From Dissulfurirhabdus thermomarina (GTDB lineage Bacteria > Desulfobacterota > Dissulfuribacteria > Dissulfuribacterales > Dissulfurirhabdaceae): 64,000 bases of DNA. The notes under the pieces were generated by a model. That model had not been told where the DNA came from, made no database searches, and saw nothing but the letters and a program-made list of their open reading frames with translations. The stretch covers positions 186,001 through 250,000 of the forward strand of contig NZ_JAATWC010000002.1 in the NCBI RefSeq assembly GCF_012979235.1. The letters run 5' to 3'. This document shows positions 63,670 to 64,000 of the stretch, piece after piece (the first letter of the stretch is position 1; every line of letters begins with the position of its first letter). Position numbers and translations under genes: made by a program.

Positions 63670-64000
63670 CTACTTGTAGTACAGGTGGGGTCCGCCCATC
63701 CGCACGAGGGCGTTGAAGAGGTTCTTCCGGAACTCCTTCCGGTCCCAGATGCCCTGGATGTGGCCCCGGCGAAGCGCGTTCTTCGCGCTGTGGTAGTCGG
63801 GGGGCACGTCTTCCCCGGTGGTCTCGCGGATCACCCTCGGGCCGGCGAAGCCGATCCGGCTCGAGCGGATGGCGAACTGGTAGAGCGAGCAGCCCAGGAA
63901 GCTCGCCACCGGGCCCGCGTAGGAGTTGTTGTCGTAGACCACGATGTAGAGGCCGCCGCTTTCGATGTATTCCCGGACGGCCACGGTGCACTTGGGCATC
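63670..64000 (-). CDS. Acyl-CoA carboxylase carboxyltransferase, C-terminal part
   Basis: Only the last 110 residues are in the window. They read YIESGGLYIVVYDNNSYAG, SRIGFAGPRVIRETTGE and end FNALVRMGGPHLYYK, which matches the carboxyltransferase (AccD/crotonase-like) fold of acetyl-CoA carboxylase. The Met at 63999 is probably internal. The biotin-carrier gene follows directly. Confidence 0.75.
   Translation of the reverse strand, partial: MPKCTVAVREYIESGGLYIVVYDNNSYAGPVASFLGCSLYQFAIRSSRIGFAGPRVIRETTGEDVPPDYHSAKNALRRGHIQGIWDRKEFRKNLFNALVRMGGPHLYYK

Overview
The window is about 64 kb of GC-rich bacterial chromosome with dense, mostly operonic genes. The content points to a motile, anaerobic or respiratory member of the Desulfobacterota (old Deltaproteobacteria): a NapC/NirT-type multiheme cytochrome resembling ImcH, a DUF39 homocysteine-biosynthesis protein, LarB/LarE for the nickel-pincer cofactor, a FlgM partner of the DVU0524 type, a large acyl-CoA carboxyltransferase next to a biotin carrier, and a flagellin glycosylation locus. 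This placement is inferred from gene content; no rRNA gene is present. No phage, plasmid, insertion sequence or CRISPR array was seen.

Layout. 1-4.1 kb: universal stress protein (cut by the edge), mnmG, mazG, tRNA-Leu(CAA), small MerR protein. 4.1-7.1 kb: membrane protein, Cys-rich MerR regulator and the multiheme cytochrome. 7.3-12.8 kb: rlmE, a Rho-N protein, purC, a secreted nuclease, a histone-deacetylase-like enzyme and a two-domain kinase. 13-18.2 kb: larB, a CBS-ACT protein, the DUF39 sulfurtransferase, larE, then a FlgM operon with its own sigma-28 promoter. 18.3-25 kb: methyltransferase, Mrp ATPase, tlyA and the N-degron cluster clpS-clpA-aat. 25-30.3 kb: an FtsB-like operon, a nucleoside-gate membrane protein and a 1002-residue peptidase/ChaN/PDZ fusion.

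30.3-45.7 kb: the flagellar filament operon (fliC-fliD-fliS-fliT-like-flaG) behind a sigma-28 promoter. Upstream of it on the same strand lie a glycosyltransferase-TPR protein, a roughly 2200-residue sulfotransferase/multi-glycosyltransferase protein and a frameshifted methyltransferase. The methyltransferase start and the start of the divergent HD-GYP response regulator lie inside a recent 271-bp tandem duplication.

45.7-53.5 kb: Lon-like protease, ruvB-ruvA-ruvC-yebC, a dynamin-like GTPase and a second Mrp. 53.6-55.7 kb: tRNA-Leu(UAA), a phosphate transporter and a PhoU protein. 55.7-61.2 kb: one tightly coupled operon, trkA-trkH, a thiamine-binding-type protein, a 47-residue CXXC miniprotein, a polyferredoxin, rph and rdgB. 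61.3-64 kb: tRNA-Cys, cobC, cobS, a biotin carrier and a partial carboxyltransferase.

The most notable signals outside ordinary genes are: (i) three copies of an intergenic repeat with a hairpin that shows compensatory base changes and with related 19-bp ends; (ii) the 271-bp tandem duplication; (iii) a GGGA-repeat frameshift in the flagellar glycosylation locus; (iv) two matching sigma-28 promoters linking flgM and fliC; (v) a cobS gene that appears to start at a non-canonical codon.
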